The position numbers were made by a program, and so were the translations under genes. From assembly GCF_014385165.1 (NCBI RefSeq), contig NZ_JACRTF010000001.1, positions 3,410,001 through 3,474,000 of the forward strand: 64,000 nt of DNA, read 5' to 3'. Numbering within the stretch: the first letter of the stretch is position 1; each line of letters starts with the position of its first letter. Origin of the DNA: Jilunia laotingensis (GTDB lineage: Bacteria; Bacteroidota; Bacteroidia; Bacteroidales; Bacteroidaceae). The notes under the pieces are model-generated. The model was not told the DNA's origin. It saw nothing but the letters and a program-made list of their open reading frames with translations, and searched no databases. This document shows, piece after piece, positions 61,473 to 64,000 of the stretch.

Positions 61473-62201
61473 TTATTTCTTAAGGTCGAATAAGTAACTT
61501 AGTTTTATTGTTATTGTTCTGTTGGCTGAACGGGCAAAAGGGTCTTTCTTTGTGTTGCCGAAGAAGTCTGCCAAGCCAAAGTAATATCTTCCTTCCAACA
61601 AAAAATTACCGGCCTTTTTAGTCCTTATCTCAAGACCGAGCCCTCCGGCAATTCCATAATCAAATTTATTCTCTATCTTTTTTCCATATTCCTTCTGGAT
61701 ATTCATTTGTTCGTTTGTCCATCCTTCAGCATCTTCCGAATCGCTTAATAAAAAGCCGATTTGGGGACCTAAATTCAAAAACACCTGGGCTCCTCTGTCT
61801 TTCCCAAAAGCGAGATGAGCCAGAAAAGGAATTTCGAGATAAGTCATATTGCGTACATAGCTTCTCGATAAGTCTTTTTGTCCATCGGCAGTTTCGTATA
61901 ATTCGTCCCAACCCTTTTGTGCAATATTTAGCTCTACCTGAAGTCCGCATATCATTGCAAAATATTTCTCCGAGATGTAACGAGCGGTTAGCCCACCTGT
62001 GATTCCCATCAGCATATTCTGTTTTATTTTAGATTGGCTGCTGGCGGCATTATTGATTTCGAAGCTTACGGTATTGAGATTGACTCCACCATTGATACCT
62101 ATGGCGAAATTATTGCGTTGTTCGCCAATTTGCGCTATCGATGGAAGTGAAATACCCATTAATAATAATGTGGCAAGTATAATTGACTTTTTCTTTATCA
62201 T
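61473..62201 (-). CDS. PorT-family outer-membrane beta-barrel protein
   Basis: A 242-residue protein with a signal peptide ending in LPSIAQ. Repeated amphipathic strands (FAIGINGGVNLNTV, GITGGLTARYIS, FDYGIAGGLGLEIR, LLEGRYYFGL) give an eight-strand barrel of the PorT/outer-membrane beta-barrel type. The role is unknown. Family members are often small surface barrels, and PorT itself belongs to type IX secretion, but this short protein is not enough to call PorT. ATG 62201 begins one base after the preceding stop and is preferred to an upstream TTG. It is cotranscribed with the LysM gene. Confidence 0.85.
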   Translation of the reverse strand: MIKKKSIILATLLLMGISLPSIAQIGEQRNNFAIGINGGVNLNTVSFEINNAASSQSKIKQNMLMGITGGLTARYISEKYFAMICGLQVELNIAQKGWDELYETADGQKDLSRSYVRNMTYLEIPFLAHLAFGKDRGAQVFLNLGPQIGFLLSDSEDAEGWTNEQMNIQKEYGKKIENKFDYGIAGGLGLEIRTKKAGNFLLEGRYYFGLADFFGNTKKDPFARSANRTITIKLSYLFDLKK

Positions 62202-62202
62202 C

Positions 62203-63978
62203 TTATTCGAAATCAAGTTTTACTAATTCGTAATCTTTGGTGAAGTGGACGAAGAATACCTTTTTGTTAATGAACCCTCCCCAATTGTTTACACGTTGAA
62301 ACTTAAATCCGGTTTGAATAGGAGTGAGATCCATATTGGACAAATTCTTTTCCAGTTCTGAGCCATATTTGGATAAACCTTTTAAAAAGAAGAATCCGGT
62401 ATCAAATCCTAACATACCATATTGCGGATAGTTGATTACCATATCTTTGCTATACCATTTATGGTATGCTTTGATAAAGTTGATAGCTGCCGGAAGCAGA
62501 TTGTTCGTATAGAATGAGGAATAAAAGTAGGTGTCCAGTTCAAAGAAACTATCCAAATGATTCTTTGTATAAGTTTGCCATTTCGGATAACCGAAGAGGT
62601 GGAAGGGGATTTCCGGATTTTCCCTTTTTACTAAAGTCAACTGCGGTATGATTTTGATGAGTGTGACATCACTGTCGGATGTGGGAATGAATATATTTTC
62701 CTTATCGTTACGAAGAGCATTTTTCAACATCTCGGCAGTTGCTGTCTCCTGCAATGTTTTTACCGGGATTCCCTTGTTTTTTAATTCTTGTTTCAGGCCT
62801 TTGATAAATTCAATTTTGTCTTTATCCGTATTGGCCGCTTCCAGAATAATGACATTGGCATCGGGAAATTGGCGTGTAAAATGTTCGTATACTTCCGAGT
62901 ATAGATAAGATTGTGGAGTGTTTATTTGGTATATGAAAGGATTGTTGAACACCTCGTCTTCCTTTGAAGAGAAGGGTATTATCATGCGTATGTCATGCTT
63001 CTTGGCAAACTCCGCCAATGTCTTGGTATGTTGTGATTGTGACGGGCCGAAAATGATATTCATCTTTTTCATTTCGTCTTTTGCCAGTATGCTATTTAGG
63101 GAAGCCTTATCTTCTCCGCAGTTGTATGCATAAAGGTCGATAGAGATGCCGGTGCGTTTTAGGCTGTCTACAGCCATTAAAAAGCCTTCGTAATATTCCA
63201 CCATACGCTTATCCTGTATGAATGGTAACAAGATTGCAGCTTTGATTGTACTGATCCGTTCCGGTTTTTCTTTATTGGCCTGAAATAGTTCTTTGTCGGT
63301 CGGAGGAATGATATTTTTATTTTCTTCCGGTACAACGGTTTTTGCAACAGGGTAGGGGATACAAAGGAATTGTCCTTTTTTCATACCTTGTTTTAATTCC
63401 GGATTTGCATCGATCAATTCTTGTTCGGTAATACCGTATTCACGACTGACACTGAAAATCGTTTCACGTCGTTTTACCTTATGCATATCTTTACATCTGG
63501 GTTTCACCGGAGCTTGAATGGCAGAAGTTGCTTTATTCTCCTCTACCTTTCCCTTTCTTCCTTCTTCTTGCTCCCCTTCGTCTTCGGATGGGATTCGTAT
63601 TACTTGTCCGATGCGGAAGTTTTCGGCACTTAAGCCTGGGTTTGCTTCGCAAATAGCCTTGGCGGATATGTGATACATCGTTGTCAACTTATACAAAGTT
63701 TCTCCGGCTTGTATGGTGTGAAATGTTTCGTCTTTCTGAGCGGTTTTCTTCTGAGGTATTTTAATAGTCTGTCCGGCATATATTTTTTCTTCGCATCCCG
63801 GGTTTAGCTGGATGATATCAGACTGGCTTACTCCGTACATGCTAGAGATGGAATATAAACTTTGTCCTTTCTCAATGGTGTGGAGAAAATAAGATTGATT
63901 CTCCTGAGCGTGGATGCTCATGACAGAGATACTTATGAAAAACAGAAGAAAAAGTATCCGGCTTATTATTGGTCTCAT
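62203..63978 (-). CDS. LysM / periplasmic-binding-protein fusion
   Basis: A 591-residue envelope protein with a signal peptide of about 24 residues. Three LysM domains follow (about 32-75, 86-130, 165-210: HTIEKGQSLYSISSMYGVS, HTIQAGETLYKLTTMYHIS, HKVKRRETIFSVSREYGIT). An acidic/basic linker lies between the second and third. A type 1 periplasmic-binding fold (about 250-591, beginning IKAAILLPFI) ends the protein. LysM domains bind peptidoglycan. The binding fold may detect a peptidoglycan- or amino-acid-derived ligand. The ligand is unknown. ATG 63978 is used instead of an upstream TTG. Confidence 0.87.
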   Translation of the reverse strand: MRPIISRILFLLFFISISVMSIHAQENQSYFLHTIEKGQSLYSISSMYGVSQSDIIQLNPGCEEKIYAGQTIKIPQKKTAQKDETFHTIQAGETLYKLTTMYHISAKAICEANPGLSAENFRIGQVIRIPSEDEGEQEEGRKGKVEENKATSAIQAPVKPRCKDMHKVKRRETIFSVSREYGITEQELIDANPELKQGMKKGQFLCIPYPVAKTVVPEENKNIIPPTDKELFQANKEKPERISTIKAAILLPFIQDKRMVEYYEGFLMAVDSLKRTGISIDLYAYNCGEDKASLNSILAKDEMKKMNIIFGPSQSQHTKTLAEFAKKHDIRMIIPFSSKEDEVFNNPFIYQINTPQSYLYSEVYEHFTRQFPDANVIILEAANTDKDKIEFIKGLKQELKNKGIPVKTLQETATAEMLKNALRNDKENIFIPTSDSDVTLIKIIPQLTLVKRENPEIPFHLFGYPKWQTYTKNHLDSFFELDTYFYSSFYTNNLLPAAINFIKAYHKWYSKDMVINYPQYGMLGFDTGFFFLKGLSKYGSELEKNLSNMDLTPIQTGFKFQRVNNWGGFINKKVFFVHFTKDYELVKLDFE

Positions 63979-64000
63979 CAAATTCTAATCTAATGGTTCT

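Overview
The window looks like a Bacteroides (order Bacteroidales) chromosome. The evidence is a SusC/SusD pair with GH43, GH92 and GH27 glycosidases, -7 promoter boxes of the TAnnTTTG type with few Shine-Dalgarno sequences, a subclass A2-like beta-lactamase, a KilA-N protein, and a BamD / omega-like / DUF4293-type run. Species cannot be fixed by eye. No rRNA, tRNA or CRISPR was found.

Layout. 1-6.2 kb: a partial thioredoxin-fold lipoprotein, then a polyamine importer potABCD whose PotD carries a C-terminal membrane anchor. 6.4-14.5 kb: an RRM RNA-binding protein, then on the minus strand a heavy-metal RND pump (CzcC-, CzcB- and CzcA-like) followed by its probable response regulator and histidine kinase. 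15-22.5 kb: HAD phosphatase, class A beta-lactamase, DUF3784-like membrane protein, GH27 alpha-galactosidase, DyP peroxidase, GH43 enzyme and ribosomal protein S16. 22.6-29.6 kb: an AraC regulator divergent from a TolC / HlyD / double-ATPase / two-permease exporter (YbhGFSR-like). 30-34.7 kb: small heat-shock protein, AlaX-like editing protein, KilA-N protein, a candidate small RNA and uvrB.

34.8-55.9 kb is a polysaccharide-utilisation locus and the most interesting region. A membrane-spanning regulator (periplasmic lectin-like and Kelch-like sensor, one TM helix, cytoplasmic winged helix plus BTAD-like domain) is divergent from GH43, GxGYxYP, GH92, GLUG-repeat, SusC, SusD, DUF3823-like, GxGYxYP, CBM6-like and GxGYxYP genes. 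Two promoters in this locus share a pair of 11-bp-spaced direct repeats at exactly the same distance (21 nt) from the -7 box. That is the architecture used by SARP/OmpR-type activators, so the regulator and its operators can be proposed together. The substrate is probably an alpha-mannose-containing glycan (GH92), possibly with arabinose or similar side chains (GH43).

56-64 kb returns to housekeeping genes: phenylacetate-CoA ligase, tandem ACT protein, bamD, an RNA polymerase omega-like protein and a DUF4293-like protein. A frameshifted insertion-sequence transposase follows, then a PorT-like barrel protein and a LysM/periplasmic-binding fusion.

Two intergenic regions carry exact 22-nt-period tandem repeats with related, imperfectly palindromic units. 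Several other intergenic regions hold unusually long inverted repeats. These are treated individually in the findings.
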